The notes: generated by a model from the letters alone, not told the origin. A stretch of DNA of 64,000 nucleotides from Cohaesibacter sp. ES.047 (GCF_900215505.1 NZ_LT907844.1:2700501-2764500), one strand, 5' to 3'; shown: positions 17,501 through 26,772, numbered from the stretch's first letter. Made by a program: numbers and translations.

Positions 17501-18768
17501 CCGTCAGGCGTTTCACCGAAGAAACGCTTGAAAGCAGGAACAGCCATAGCCAGCAGGGGTGTTCTCTCTGTGGTCACTCTTGCCCTGAGCGGGGTGCCAA
17601 AGTCGACCGGCAGATCCGCCGCGCTGTTGGAGGTCCAGCGATAGCCATTTTTGGATTTGGCATCGCGATCAAGATCGATCCGAACTTCGAACACGGGCCC
17701 CTTAGCAACAATGCGTTCGATCAGGATATCGTCCCCTATGGTGTGTTTGAGGGATTGGGATGTGACCGGAAGGCTGGAAACCTCGACCACCTTGCCAACC
17801 AGTTGCGCATGGACATCAAGTGGCAGGTTGGCCGGTGTCAACAATGCCTTGTTGTTGCCCTTGAGGCGCTTGCCATCCTTTTCAGCAACATAAACGACGG
17901 CTTGCAGCGGACCTTCGCTTTGGGGCATGATTTCAAAGAGGGGCTGACCACTGGCGACCAATGCGTCTTGCTGTGTGTTCAGCCCCACAAGTTTGCCAGA
18001 GACATCGGCCAGTATCTGTGCATCCTGTTCAAGGGCCGTTTTGAAGGCATCAAGGGACGATTCCATCTGCTCAATTTGCAGTTTGTCCTGCATGAGCTTT
18101 TGCTTTTGCGCAAATTGGAGACTCTTGAGATCTGCCTGAAGCCTGATGCGATCCGCGCGCGCGCTGGCTAGTGCATCTTCTGCCGCGTCTGCCGCAATAC
18201 GAGCATTGGTTGACGTTTCAAGAGAAACGACGCCTTTGGTCTGCAAACCGGCAAGTTTTATGCGGCGATCCAGCAGCCAGCTGTGCTTCGTGGTCAGCGA
18301 GGTGATGCGTTCATCAAGGGCAGCAATGCTTTGCTTGGTCGTCGCCACCTTGAGCGCCGTTTCTGCACCAAGCAGCTTTTGACTTTCCTCGGTATTTCTC
18401 TTCAGCAAGCCAAGTTCGCGCTGCTGCTTCCAGAGCTCGGCTTCCCTGTCGGTCAATCGCAGGCGCGCCAATGTCTCACCTTTCTTGACTGTGTCGCCCT
18501 TCCTGACCAGAATTTCGGCAACGTAGCCGCTCGCCGCTGTGGGGGCCGTTGTGACCAATATGCCGCCATCGTGCACAAGCAGACCATGCCCTTTGACATG
18601 GATCGGAATATCAACAATCGCAGACCACCCAACCGCAATGAGAATAGCGGCTGCGACTGTTCCGGTCGCGATGCGCGTGAAAGATCGGGTGACACGCATC
18701 GAGTTCTGAACATCCTCGATCTGCCCTGACGCTTCGAGCGCTTCCTTCCGAAAAATCTGATTGCTCAT
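17485..18768 (-). CDS. HlyD-family adaptor, NHLM secretion protein type
   Basis: 427 residues: a short cytoplasmic N-terminus, one membrane segment (about residues 35-57, ATGTVAAAILIAVGWSAIVD), a lipoyl-like half GYVAEILVRKGDTVKKGETL, a long coiled-coil hairpin (about residues 110-235) and a beta-barrel tail. It is the periplasmic adaptor that joins the ABC exporter to an outer-membrane channel. No TolC-type gene is in the window, so the channel would be encoded elsewhere. First gene of the export operon; the 217 bases upstream (18769-18985) would carry its promoter, but no clear boxes are visible. Confidence 0.9.
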   Translation of the reverse strand: MSNQIFRKEALEASGQIEDVQNSMRVTRSFTRIATGTVAAAILIAVGWSAIVDIPIHVKGHGLLVHDGGILVTTAPTAASGYVAEILVRKGDTVKKGETLARLRLTDREAELWKQQRELGLLKRNTEESQKLLGAETALKVATTKQSIAALDERITSLTTKHSWLLDRRIKLAGLQTKGVVSLETSTNARIAADAAEDALASARADRIRLQADLKSLQFAQKQKLMQDKLQIEQMESSLDAFKTALEQDAQILADVSGKLVGLNTQQDALVASGQPLFEIMPQSEGPLQAVVYVAEKDGKRLKGNNKALLTPANLPLDVHAQLVGKVVEVSSLPVTSQSLKHTIGDDILIERIVAKGPVFEVRIDLDRDAKSKNGYRWTSNSAADLPVDFGTPLRARVTTERTPLLAMAVPAFKRFFGETPDGWIGR

Positions 18769-18985
18769 GAATTGTGCTTACCCATTGGTTTATCGGCTAT
18801 AACAAAATTGCGGGTAATCACTGAAGATGGTTTTAAAGAATGGCGCAAAAAACCATGAGATGACTCTATGGTTAGCAATTGATAAAACTGACCAAAACGC
18901 ACCGATACCAAGACCCGGCCAAGAAAGATGGTGGTCGTCGAGACATGCTCTACAGTCAAGAATGGTGGGAAGCTTTGCCTTGGCG

Positions 18986-20041
18986 TTACGACTTGGGCAA
19001 GACGCTGTCGCGGACGACAAGTTCTCCGGCAAGAAGCAGTTTGATTGAAGGCTGTGCTTTGCCGTTGCTGATCAAATCGTCAAGGATACGCAAGGCCATG
19101 GCACCGATCTTCTGCTTTGGTACGTCAAGCGAGGTGAGGGGGGGCTCAAAAACAGCCGCCGTTGGCAGATTGTCGATGCCGATGACAGAAACATCCTGAG
19201 GAACAGAAACGCCCCGGCGACGCAAGGCTTGAATGAAGCCAAATGCAACAATATCGTTGGTGCAAAGATAAGCGTCCGCCAATGTATCGATGTTGGCCAA
19301 TTGCTCGGTGGCTTCCGCGAACGATCCGTCAAGGGTTGATGTGACGGACAGAATCTGGGCCGGATCAATCTTCAGATCCAGCCGGTTCATGCTGCGCAGA
19401 AATGCGTCATGGCGGAGTTGAAAATTCCCGACCGACGTATGGCTGCTCACCATGCCAATCTTTTCGAAATTGTTGCCCTTCAGATAATCAAGCGCCCGAT
19501 AGACAAGCTGATCATTGTCCATATTGACGAAATTGCCATTCATGAAGGGCCTGTGAGTATCAATGATCACGCACGGAAGATTTTGGGACAGGATCGTTTC
19601 AATATCGTCATCCGTCAATTCCGTTCCAAGCGCGATGAACCCGCTCAGCTCGGCCCCGACCATTCCTTCAAGGATTTCGTTGATGTCAGAGTTTTCGTAG
19701 GAAACGACCTGAAGGAAGTAATCACGACGTGTCGCCTCAAAGGACATCCCATCGATATAGTCGGAAATGAAGACATTATGATCGCGGTTCACGGTCTGAC
19801 CGTGTCGGGCAATCTTGAGAAAACGAACAGTGTTCAGGGTTTCAGGAACGGGGATATCCCCGCGCAGGCGATCTCGCTTGGGAACATAGTTCAAGGTCTC
19901 CATTGCCTGAAGAACCCGGCTGCGAGTTTCGAACGAAATTTCGCCCTTGCGATTCACGACGAGAGATGCCGTGGCCATGGAAACATCAGCCAGTTGAGCC
20001 ACTTGCCGCAGGGTCGCTGCCTTTTTTGATTTTGTTTCCAT
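18986..20041 (-). CDS. LacI-family transcriptional regulator
   Basis: 351 residues. The N-terminal helix-turn-helix LRQVAQLADVSMATASLVVN and hinge are followed by a periplasmic-binding-protein-like sugar domain with VIIDTHRPFMNGNFVNMDND and DVSVIGIDNLP, the family signature near the C-terminus. It is divergent from the importer-DhaKL operon and very probably represses it until the sugar or its phosphate binds. TTTACTAAA boxes in the shared upstream region are candidate operators. Confidence 0.94.
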   Translation of the reverse strand: METKSKKAATLRQVAQLADVSMATASLVVNRKGEISFETRSRVLQAMETLNYVPKRDRLRGDIPVPETLNTVRFLKIARHGQTVNRDHNVFISDYIDGMSFEATRRDYFLQVVSYENSDINEILEGMVGAELSGFIALGTELTDDDIETILSQNLPCVIIDTHRPFMNGNFVNMDNDQLVYRALDYLKGNNFEKIGMVSSHTSVGNFQLRHDAFLRSMNRLDLKIDPAQILSVTSTLDGSFAEATEQLANIDTLADAYLCTNDIVAFGFIQALRRRGVSVPQDVSVIGIDNLPTAAVFEPPLTSLDVPKQKIGAMALRILDDLISNGKAQPSIKLLLAGELVVRDSVLPKS

Positions 20042-20120
20042 TCGATCCCTATCTCCAGAGTTGAACTCCTACATCGCTCCGCACGGATTGATCAAGCGTG
20101 TTTTTGGTTGCAAATTGAAA

Positions 20121-20237
20121 TTTACTAAATAAACGAGTGAAAAGCACTAAACTTTTTTCCAAAAAGCAAAAAAATTTATTGAAATATCCTCTGAGACATG
20201 AGAGCATTTTACTAAATTCGGTGGGGCGTTTACTGAA
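20121..20237. promoter_or_regulatory. Candidate LacI-type operators upstream of the importer-DhaKL operon
   Basis: The odd palindrome TTTACTAAA occurs at 20121-20129 and 20208-20216, and a one-mismatch copy TTTACTGAA at 20229-20237. The last two are 21 bases apart, two helical turns, and the final one lies just before the AAGGAGG ribosome site. The layout suits looping repression by the divergent LacI protein. Confidence 0.55.
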
Positions 20238-20247
20238 GGAGGTAGGT

Positions 20248-21267
20248 ATGCGGAAGCTGGACAAGAGCTTTTCCCTGTTGATCGTGCTGATCGCGTCTTT
20301 GATGGCGTTTGGCGGAATCGTGTCTGGCGGAGGATACCTTTCCCTATTCAATCTTCAGTCCATGGCCAATCAGGTGCCAGAAATCGGTTTGCTGGCAATC
20401 GGCGTCATGCTGGCCATGTGTGCCGGCGATGGCGGTATCGATCTGTCAGGCATTGCGATGGCCAACATGGCCGGTGTCGCCTCGGGCCTGTTTGCCCTGA
20501 GCCTGTTTCCGGTTGACGACATGCCTGTTGTTTTTACGGCCGTCTTTGTTGTCGGATGTCTGGTTATCGGCGCGGCAGGGGGGATTCTCAACGGTTTCAT
20601 CATTTCAAGGCTCGGTATCACACCAATCCTTTGCACGCTTGGCACGCAGATGTTTTTCACCGGCGTGACCGTTGTCTTGTCAGATGGTCGTGCTGTTCGG
20701 ATCGGCGCGCCGGGCCCTCTTTATGAAATGGGAAACGGCTTTTTTCTCGGTATCCCGTGGAGTTTTCTGCTCTTTATCATCGCTGCCGTCATTCTCGGTA
20801 TCGTGCTGCGGTTCACGCGTTATGGCGTCAAGCTGATGATGACGGGTTCCAACCAGAAGGCAGCTGCATTCAGCGGCTTTGCCCATAACCGGATCATTAT
20901 CACCACCTACGGCATTTCGGGCCTGCTGGCCGGTCTGTCCGGCGCGATTATCGCTGCCCGCAACGTCAATGTGAAATGGGATTACGGCACCACCTATCTG
21001 TTGGTCGCCATCCTGATCGCCGTCATGGCTGGTGTGAAACCTGAGGGTGGTTCCGGGCGTGTGGTGAATGTCGTGCTGAGTGCGATGGTGCTTCAGCTGA
21101 TGACCAGCTTGTTGAACTTCATCGGCCTTTCCAATTTCGTCCGCGATCTGGCCTGGGGAGCAATGCTCATCTTCTTCCTGTTCGTCAACCGTATGGGTCT
21201 CGTCGAACACTTCGCGGTTCTGTTCTCTTCGGGGCAATCCCCTCGTGCCTCGAGGTCACAAAGTTGA
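20248..21267 (+). CDS. Sugar ABC importer permease (RbsC family)
   Basis: 339 residues with the multi-span RbsC-family profile. GDGGIDLSGIAMANMAGVAS and RYGVKLMMTGSNQKAAAFSG are the typical second-helix and ATPase-contact motifs. An in-frame extension upstream is rejected because ATG 20248 has an ideal AAGGAGG six bases away and the extension would cover the operators. It is first in an operon with a binding protein, ATPase, second permease and kinase subunits. Confidence 0.92.
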   Translation: MRKLDKSFSLLIVLIASLMAFGGIVSGGGYLSLFNLQSMANQVPEIGLLAIGVMLAMCAGDGGIDLSGIAMANMAGVASGLFALSLFPVDDMPVVFTAVFVVGCLVIGAAGGILNGFIISRLGITPILCTLGTQMFFTGVTVVLSDGRAVRIGAPGPLYEMGNGFFLGIPWSFLLFIIAAVILGIVLRFTRYGVKLMMTGSNQKAAAFSGFAHNRIIITTYGISGLLAGLSGAIIAARNVNVKWDYGTTYLLVAILIAVMAGVKPEGGSGRVVNVVLSAMVLQLMTSLLNFIGLSNFVRDLAWGAMLIFFLFVNRMGLVEHFAVLFSSGQSPRASRSQS

Positions 21268-21308
21268 GGGAACCTTCACATATCTGAATAGTTTTCGGGA
21301 GGAAAATT

Positions 21309-22319
21309 ATGAAACACGGACTTAAGAAAACATGCGTTCTCGCAGCAGCGTTGCTGTCAGCCGTCGCAATGACATCATTGCAGGCAAAGGCAGATGACGC
21401 CAAGTCTATCACCACTGTCGTCAAGATCAGCGGTATTCCCTGGTTCGACCGGATGGATACCGGCGTCAAAAAGTTTGCTGCCGCCAACCCGGACATGAAC
21501 ATCGAGCAGTTCGGGCCATCCACCGCCGACTCTGCCCAGCAGCTTCAGATCATCAACGACCTTGTTGCCAAGGGCACCGATGCCTTGGCTGTTGTGCCGA
21601 TGGATCCGTCTATCATTGAAGGTATCCTGAAGCGGGCCATGGATCGCGGCATTATCGTTGTCACCCATGAGGCAGACAACCAGAAAAACACCATGGTCGA
21701 TGTCGAGGCGTTCGATAACTCCGACTATGGTGCGGCAATGAACGAACGGCTGGCCGAGTGCATGGGCGGAAAAGGCAAGTGGACCACCTTCGTTGGCGGT
21801 CTTGGCTCGCGCACGCATATCCAGTGGGTGACCGCTGGTGAGGAAAATGCCAAAAAATACCCTGACATGGAACTTGTCGATGCCAACAACGAAAGCTTCG
21901 ACGACGCCAACCTCGTTTACAACAAGGTCAAGGAATTGCTGCGCAAGCATCCGGACCTGAAGGGGATTCAATCCTCTGCCGGGAACGACGTTCTTGGTGC
22001 AGGCCGCGCCATTGAGGAAGCCGGTCTGGCTGGCAAGGTCTGCCTGGTTGGCACAGGTCTGCCGAACCCCGCTGCTGCCTATCTCGATTCTGGTGCAATC
22101 ACCGCCATCGGCTTCTGGGATCCGCAGAAAGCTGGCATGGCTATGAACGCCATTGCCAAGATTCTCCTTGAAGGTGGCGAGATCACCGAAGGTATGGATC
22201 TGGGCGTCGAAGGCTATCACAAGGTCACGGTCAAACCGGGCGCAGGCGACGGCCTTCTTGTCTTCGGCAATGGCATGGTGCTGGCCGACAAGGATACCTA
22301 CAAAGACTATCTCTTCTGA
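21309..22319 (+). CDS. Sugar ABC importer solute-binding protein, RbsB/LsrB-like
   Basis: 336 residues with a signal peptide (MKHGLKKTC, hydrophobic core, cleavage near LQAKA-DDA) and a type-1 periplasmic binding fold. Motifs include AVVPMDPSIIEGILKRAMDR, VVTHEADNQKN and GTGLPNPAAAYLDSGAITAI. The closest look is the LsrB/RhaS group, which binds AI-2, rhamnose or small polyols. GGGAGGAAAATT precedes the ATG. It supplies the ATPase/permease set in this operon. Confidence 0.92.
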   Translation: MKHGLKKTCVLAAALLSAVAMTSLQAKADDAKSITTVVKISGIPWFDRMDTGVKKFAAANPDMNIEQFGPSTADSAQQLQIINDLVAKGTDALAVVPMDPSIIEGILKRAMDRGIIVVTHEADNQKNTMVDVEAFDNSDYGAAMNERLAECMGGKGKWTTFVGGLGSRTHIQWVTAGEENAKKYPDMELVDANNESFDDANLVYNKVKELLRKHPDLKGIQSSAGNDVLGAGRAIEEAGLAGKVCLVGTGLPNPAAAYLDSGAITAIGFWDPQKAGMAMNAIAKILLEGGEITEGMDLGVEGYHKVTVKPGAGDGLLVFGNGMVLADKDTYKDYLF

Positions 22320-22338
22320 TTGAGTTGAAATCGAGCCA

Positions 22339-22388
22339 CCCGGTCCCGTCAGTATGGCGGGGCCGGGCCATGCTGCGATTTTTTTTGA
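22339..22388 (+). terminator. Intercistronic hairpin with T-run after the binding-protein gene
   Basis: Imperfect 10-bp GC stem (22339-22348 with 22358-22367); a run of eight T lies 12 bases beyond it. It probably attenuates transcription into the ATPase gene, as often seen after binding-protein genes; the distance to the T-run makes it weak. Confidence 0.45.
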
Positions 22389-22466
22389 AGCGATCTTTCA
22401 ACCTCGCCCCTGTGCGTGAGTTTAAGTCTACGTCTTTCACAATCCCCAAGACGGAAGTGCCATCCC

Positions 22467-24011
22467 ATGTCCCAAATTCCCGAAAGCTCTCCCCCATTTT
22501 TGGAACTTCAAGGCATCCACAAACGCTTCGGAGGCGTTCACGCTCTGCGCGGTGTCAGCATGACAATCAGCGAAGGCGAAGCCTATCACCTGCTTGGTGA
22601 AAACGGCTGCGGGAAAAGCACGGTTATCAAAGTAATATCAGGTTCTTACATTCCCAGTGAGGGCGAGATTATTCTTGATGGGCGAAGTCTCAATCGCCTG
22701 ACACCCATCCAGTCACTCGAAGCTGGCATTGAAACCGTTTATCAAGACCTGTCTCTGCTCCCCAACCTGACGGTTGAAGAAAACATCGCTTTGGGGCAGC
22801 AATTGGTGAAGGCGCGGGGCCGACTGTTGCGCAGCCTTGATCGCAAGGCGCTCACCAAAACCGCCGAAGAAGCCATTCGCAATGTTGGCCTTGAGCCAAC
22901 GCGACAGCTATTGAAATCCCCCACGGCCACTTTGCCGCTTGCCATTCGGCAAAGGGTTGCCATTGCGCGTGCGATCGCGTCAAAAGCCCGGCTGGTCATT
23001 ATGGACGAACCCACGACCTCCCTCACGCGCAAGGAGGTCGATGTTCTGATTGAACTGGTCGCCAAGCTGCGCGCCCAGAATGTCGCTGTTCTGTTTGTCA
23101 CGCACAAGCTGGAAGAAAGCTACCGTATCGGCGGTCAGGTTATCGTCTTCCGTGATGGCCAGTGCGTCGCACAGGGCAAAATAGACGACTATTCCCGCTC
23201 GGATCTGTCCCGCCTCATGACGGGGCGCGAGATCCAGATTTCCCGTTATCGGGAAGGCAAGCCATTTGATGACGAGATCTTCAAGGTGAAGCGCGCAAGC
23301 GCTGGCGATGCCTTTCACGATGTAAGTTTTTCTCTCAAGAGAGGCGAAGTTCTGGGCATTACCGGCCTGTCAGATTCAGGCAGAAACGAGCTTGCTCTGG
23401 CCATGACAGGGCACATGCATCTCGATAAGGGCTGTCTGGAAATCGAAGGGAAAGAAACCGAGATCTTCTCTCCGAAATGTGCAATCGACTTGGGCATCGG
23501 CTATGTCCCGGAGGATCGTCTTGCAGAAGGGCTCTTTATCGAAAAATCCATCTTCGAAAACGAAGTGACGCTGCTCTTTGACAAGTTGGTCAATGCATTC
23601 GGCTTGATCAACCAACGCAAAGGCCGCGTCGAGGCGAGCCGTATCTCAAAACTGATGACGGTCAACACAACCGATATCGACCTGCCGGTCGGCGCTCTGT
23701 CCGGCGGCAATCAGCAGAAGGTTCTGATCGGACGCTGGCTCAGCATCGAACCGCGCATTCTGGTGTTGCATGGACCAACGGTTGGCGTGGATGTCGGCTC
23801 AAAGGACACAATCTATCGCGCAATTCAAGCAATGGCGGAACGAGGCATCAGCCTGATCATCGTCTCTGACGACCTTCCTGAGCTTTTCCAAAACTGCGAT
23901 CGAATCCTGGTGATGAACCGGGGAGAAATGGTCGATGAACTCGACGCGGCAACGAGCGATGAGGCGCGCGTGTATCAATCCATGCTCGCCAGCACACGGG
24001 AGTCTGCCTAA
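22467..24011 (+). CDS. Sugar ABC importer ATPase, duplicated (RbsA type)
   Basis: About 514 residues with two nucleotide-binding domains. Domain 1 has Walker A GENGCGKSTVIKVISG and Walker B LVIMDEPTTSLTRKE, with a weak signature LPLAIRQRVAIARAI. Domain 2 has GLSDSGRNELALAM, a good LSGGNQQKVLIGRWL and a degenerate Walker B LVLHGPTVGVD that lacks the Asp-Glu pair. ATG 22467 gives a start typical of the family; an upstream GTG at 22416 is possible but less likely. Its stop overlaps the next permease start by one base (TAATG). Confidence 0.92.
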   Translation: MSQIPESSPPFLELQGIHKRFGGVHALRGVSMTISEGEAYHLLGENGCGKSTVIKVISGSYIPSEGEIILDGRSLNRLTPIQSLEAGIETVYQDLSLLPNLTVEENIALGQQLVKARGRLLRSLDRKALTKTAEEAIRNVGLEPTRQLLKSPTATLPLAIRQRVAIARAIASKARLVIMDEPTTSLTRKEVDVLIELVAKLRAQNVAVLFVTHKLEESYRIGGQVIVFRDGQCVAQGKIDDYSRSDLSRLMTGREIQISRYREGKPFDDEIFKVKRASAGDAFHDVSFSLKRGEVLGITGLSDSGRNELALAMTGHMHLDKGCLEIEGKETEIFSPKCAIDLGIGYVPEDRLAEGLFIEKSIFENEVTLLFDKLVNAFGLINQRKGRVEASRISKLMTVNTTDIDLPVGALSGGNQQKVLIGRWLSIEPRILVLHGPTVGVDVGSKDTIYRAIQAMAERGISLIIVSDDLPELFQNCDRILVMNRGEMVDELDAATSDEARVYQSMLASTRESA

Positions 24012-25045
24012 TGACAATGGTTCAAAATATGGATAGCACTGCATCATCTTCTGCGAAAAATGGCACGCTCATCAAGATCGGTAAACTCTTGAAGCGTCGC
24101 CCGGAGCTCATCAGCCTTTCCATTCTCATCGTGATCTGTTGTCTGGTGTCCGTGCTCAATCCGGCCTTCTTGCAACCGTCCTCCCTGATCGACATGGGCC
24201 GATCGAGCGTCGTGACGGGACTGTTCGCGCTTGGTGTCTTCTCGATCCTTGCCGTGGGCGGGATCGATGTTTCGTTCACGGCTATTGCTGCCCTGACCAT
24301 GTATTCCGCGACATTGTTCGTGATCAACATCTGGCCTGATGCGCCAATGTCGCTTGTGATTAGCGCCGCGGTCGTGGGCGGTGCATTGCTTGGCGCAGTC
24401 AACGGCTGGATGGTTCACAAGCTGAATGTACCGGCCCTCATTGTAACCATCGGCACCCAGTATCTCTTCCGCGGTATCCTTTTGGCCTTCATCGGAACCG
24501 TCTGGTTGATGGAGTTGCCCCCTCAGATGCTCGCCTTTGGCAAGGCGCCGCTGTTGGAATTCCAGAGCGCGGCGGATACCACGATTACCTTGCCGATGTA
24601 TTTTCTGATCTTCCCAGCCGCCGCGATCCTTACGTGGTTCATGTTCAACAAGACATTGATGGGCCGCGCGATCTTTGCCACTGGCGGCAATGCCGACATT
24701 GCCGAGCGTCTCGGGTATGACCAGCGTGTGGTTCACGTCTTCGTTTTCGCCTTCACGGGCGCCCTTGCTGCGATGGCGGGTATCATTCACGTCTGCTCCA
24801 ATCGTATGGCGAACCCGTTTGATCTCGTTGGATCAGAGATCGAAGTGATCGCAGCGGTGGTGTTGGGTGGTGCCCGCATCACGGGCGGCACAGGCACGGT
24901 TCTGGGAACGGTAACCGGCGTTCTCTTGATCACCGTCGTGAACAATTCCCTGGTGCTCGTAGGCATTCCGTCAACCTGGCAGCGTGCGGTGGTCGGTGCA
25001 TTCATCCTCTTGGCCGCGGCGTTCTTTGTTCGGCGCCAGAAGTAA
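24011..25045 (+). CDS. Second sugar ABC importer permease (RbsC family)
   Basis: 344 residues, RbsC family, with AVGGIDVSFTAIAALTMYSA and VVLGGARITGGTGTVLGTVT as landmarks. It is diverged from the first permease of the operon, so a heterodimeric channel is likely, as in the importer at the left edge of the window. Translationally coupled to the ATPase, followed 40 bases later by the kinase gene. Confidence 0.92.
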   Translation: MTMVQNMDSTASSSAKNGTLIKIGKLLKRRPELISLSILIVICCLVSVLNPAFLQPSSLIDMGRSSVVTGLFALGVFSILAVGGIDVSFTAIAALTMYSATLFVINIWPDAPMSLVISAAVVGGALLGAVNGWMVHKLNVPALIVTIGTQYLFRGILLAFIGTVWLMELPPQMLAFGKAPLLEFQSAADTTITLPMYFLIFPAAAILTWFMFNKTLMGRAIFATGGNADIAERLGYDQRVVHVFVFAFTGALAAMAGIIHVCSNRMANPFDLVGSEIEVIAAVVLGGARITGGTGTVLGTVTGVLLITVVNNSLVLVGIPSTWQRAVVGAFILLAAAFFVRRQK

Positions 25046-25085
25046 CAAATCCCAGTTTTGAAAATCCCGAAGGAAAGAGACAGAC

Positions 25086-26087
25086 ATGAAGAAGTTTCTC
25101 AACAAGCCTGAAAATTTCGTCGATGAAATGCTCGAAGGAATTTATCGCGCCCACCCAGAAGTGACATATGCTGCCGACGATCTTCGTTGCTATGTGACAG
25201 CCAAACCGGTTCCGGGCAAAGTGGGCATCGTCACCGGTGGTGGTTCGGGTCACTTGCCGACATTTCTGGGTTTTGTCGGCAAAAATATGATCGATGGCTG
25301 CGGGGTAGGGGGCGTCTTTCAATCGCCGAGCGCCGATCAGCTTGCCGAGGTCACGCGCTACGTTGACCAAGGCGCTGGCGTTCTCTTCCTCTATGGCAAT
25401 TATACCGGCGACATCATGAATTTCGACATGGCTGGCGAGCTGGTCGAGCTTGATGACATCGAAACGGCAACGGTCGTTGGCAATGATGATGTGGCGTCGT
25501 CCGTTGTGGGTGAAGAGCATAAGCGGCGCGGTGTTGCCGGCATCTTCTTCCTTTACAAGGCAGCAGGCGCAGCGGCGGCTGAAATGAAGCCTCTGGCTGA
25601 AGTCGCGCGGATTGCCGAGAAGGCAAAAAACAGAACCCGCACCATGGGTGTCGCCCTTTCGCCCTGCATCGTGCCGGAAGTCGGCAAGCCCGGCTTCGAG
25701 ATCGGGGAAGACGAAATGGAAATCGGCATGGGCATCCATGGCGAACCCGGGATCTCCCGCAAGAAACTGGCACCTGCCGACGCTGTCGTTGATGAAATGA
25801 TGGAACGCATCTTTGCCGAAACAAACTATGCCAAAGGCGATGAAGTGGCTGTTCTCATCAACGGCCTTGGCGGAACGCCCAAGGAAGAGCTCTATATCAT
25901 TTACCGTCGCCTTGGTCAGTTGATGGATGAGAAAGGCGTCAAAGTCAAACATGTCTGGCTCGGTGAGTTCGCGACCTCCATGGAAATGATCGGCTTCTCG
26001 ATTTCCGTGCTGCATCTGGATGACGAATTGTCGCCCTTGATCGCAGCAGAAGCCAATACGCCCTTCTTTCAGCATTTCGCAAGTTGA
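25086..26087 (+). CDS. Dihydroxyacetone-kinase-type subunit, DhaK domain
   Basis: 333 residues, the substrate-binding half of a Dak kinase. GGGSGHLPTFLGFVGKNMID is the family start, GNYTGDIMNFDMA a core motif, and His in IGMGIHGEPG is the residue that binds the ketose covalently as a hemiaminal. The phosphate comes from the DhaL-type partner encoded next. No PTS DhaM gene is present, so this is probably an ATP-dependent pair. In a sugar-import operon such pairs often phosphorylate tetruloses (for example L-erythrulose) rather than dihydroxyacetone. GAAAGAGACAG precedes the ATG. Confidence 0.9.
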   Translation: MKKFLNKPENFVDEMLEGIYRAHPEVTYAADDLRCYVTAKPVPGKVGIVTGGGSGHLPTFLGFVGKNMIDGCGVGGVFQSPSADQLAEVTRYVDQGAGVLFLYGNYTGDIMNFDMAGELVELDDIETATVVGNDDVASSVVGEEHKRRGVAGIFFLYKAAGAAAAEMKPLAEVARIAEKAKNRTRTMGVALSPCIVPEVGKPGFEIGEDEMEIGMGIHGEPGISRKKLAPADAVVDEMMERIFAETNYAKGDEVAVLINGLGGTPKEELYIIYRRLGQLMDEKGVKVKHVWLGEFATSMEMIGFSISVLHLDDELSPLIAAEANTPFFQHFAS

Positions 26088-26097
26088 GGAGCCGGTG

Positions 26098-26745
26098 ATG
26101 AAATCCATCGAACCTGCATTGGTTGTCGGTCTGTTTGACCGCTTCGCCAACCGCTTTGAAGCCGAACGGGATGCGCTGATTGCACTTGATGGCAAGGTTG
26201 GCGACAGCGACCTCGGCCTGACCATGTCAAAAGCCTTCATCGCTGCCCGTGACAAGGTGCATGAGCTTGACCAGCCCGGTCTTGGCGATCTGATGAAACA
26301 GGCTGGTGCGGCCATCTCGAAAGCGGCGCCATCCACGATGGGAACCCTGATGGCGACGGGATTTCTGCGTGGCGGCAAGGCCCTTGGAGAGGCTGAGACC
26401 CTCGATGTCTCCGGTCTCGCTGCCTTTTGGCGAGCCTATGCCGATGGCGTCGCGATGCGCGGCAAGGCCCAGTTGGGAGACAAAACGGTCCTTGATGTTC
26501 TGGATCCCATTGCACAGGCCTTCGAGGCACAAGCAGAGACCGGAGCCGAGCTGGACGTCGCCGGACAGGAGGCGGCTAAGGCTGCTGCTGATGCCTTGGA
26601 AGCGACCAAGAAAATGGTCGCGCAACATGGCAAGGCCGCCGCTTTTCAGGAAAAAACGCTTGGATTGCAGGATGCTGGCGGCACAGTCGCCTGCATGCTT
26701 GCAGAAGAACTAAGCCTGTTCCTGAATGAAAAGGCCGCGGGCTAA
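26098..26745 (+). CDS. Dihydroxyacetone-kinase-type subunit, DhaL domain
   Basis: About 215 residues, the all-helical nucleotide-binding half of a Dak kinase. KVGDSDLGLTM corresponds to the metal-binding GDGDHG loop with substitutions (Ser for the second Gly, Leu for the final His), while both Asp residues stay. GAAISKAAPSTMGTLMATGF matches the second nucleotide loop. ATG 26098 is preferred to GTG 26095 because GAGGAG ends six bases before it. It starts ten bases after the DhaK gene and is the last gene of the operon. Confidence 0.87.
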   Translation: MKSIEPALVVGLFDRFANRFEAERDALIALDGKVGDSDLGLTMSKAFIAARDKVHELDQPGLGDLMKQAGAAISKAAPSTMGTLMATGFLRGGKALGEAETLDVSGLAAFWRAYADGVAMRGKAQLGDKTVLDVLDPIAQAFEAQAETGAELDVAGQEAAKAAADALEATKKMVAQHGKAAAFQEKTLGLQDAGGTVACMLAEELSLFLNEKAAG

Positions 26746-26772
26746 TCCAACGCGTCTATAAAGCAATCTTGG

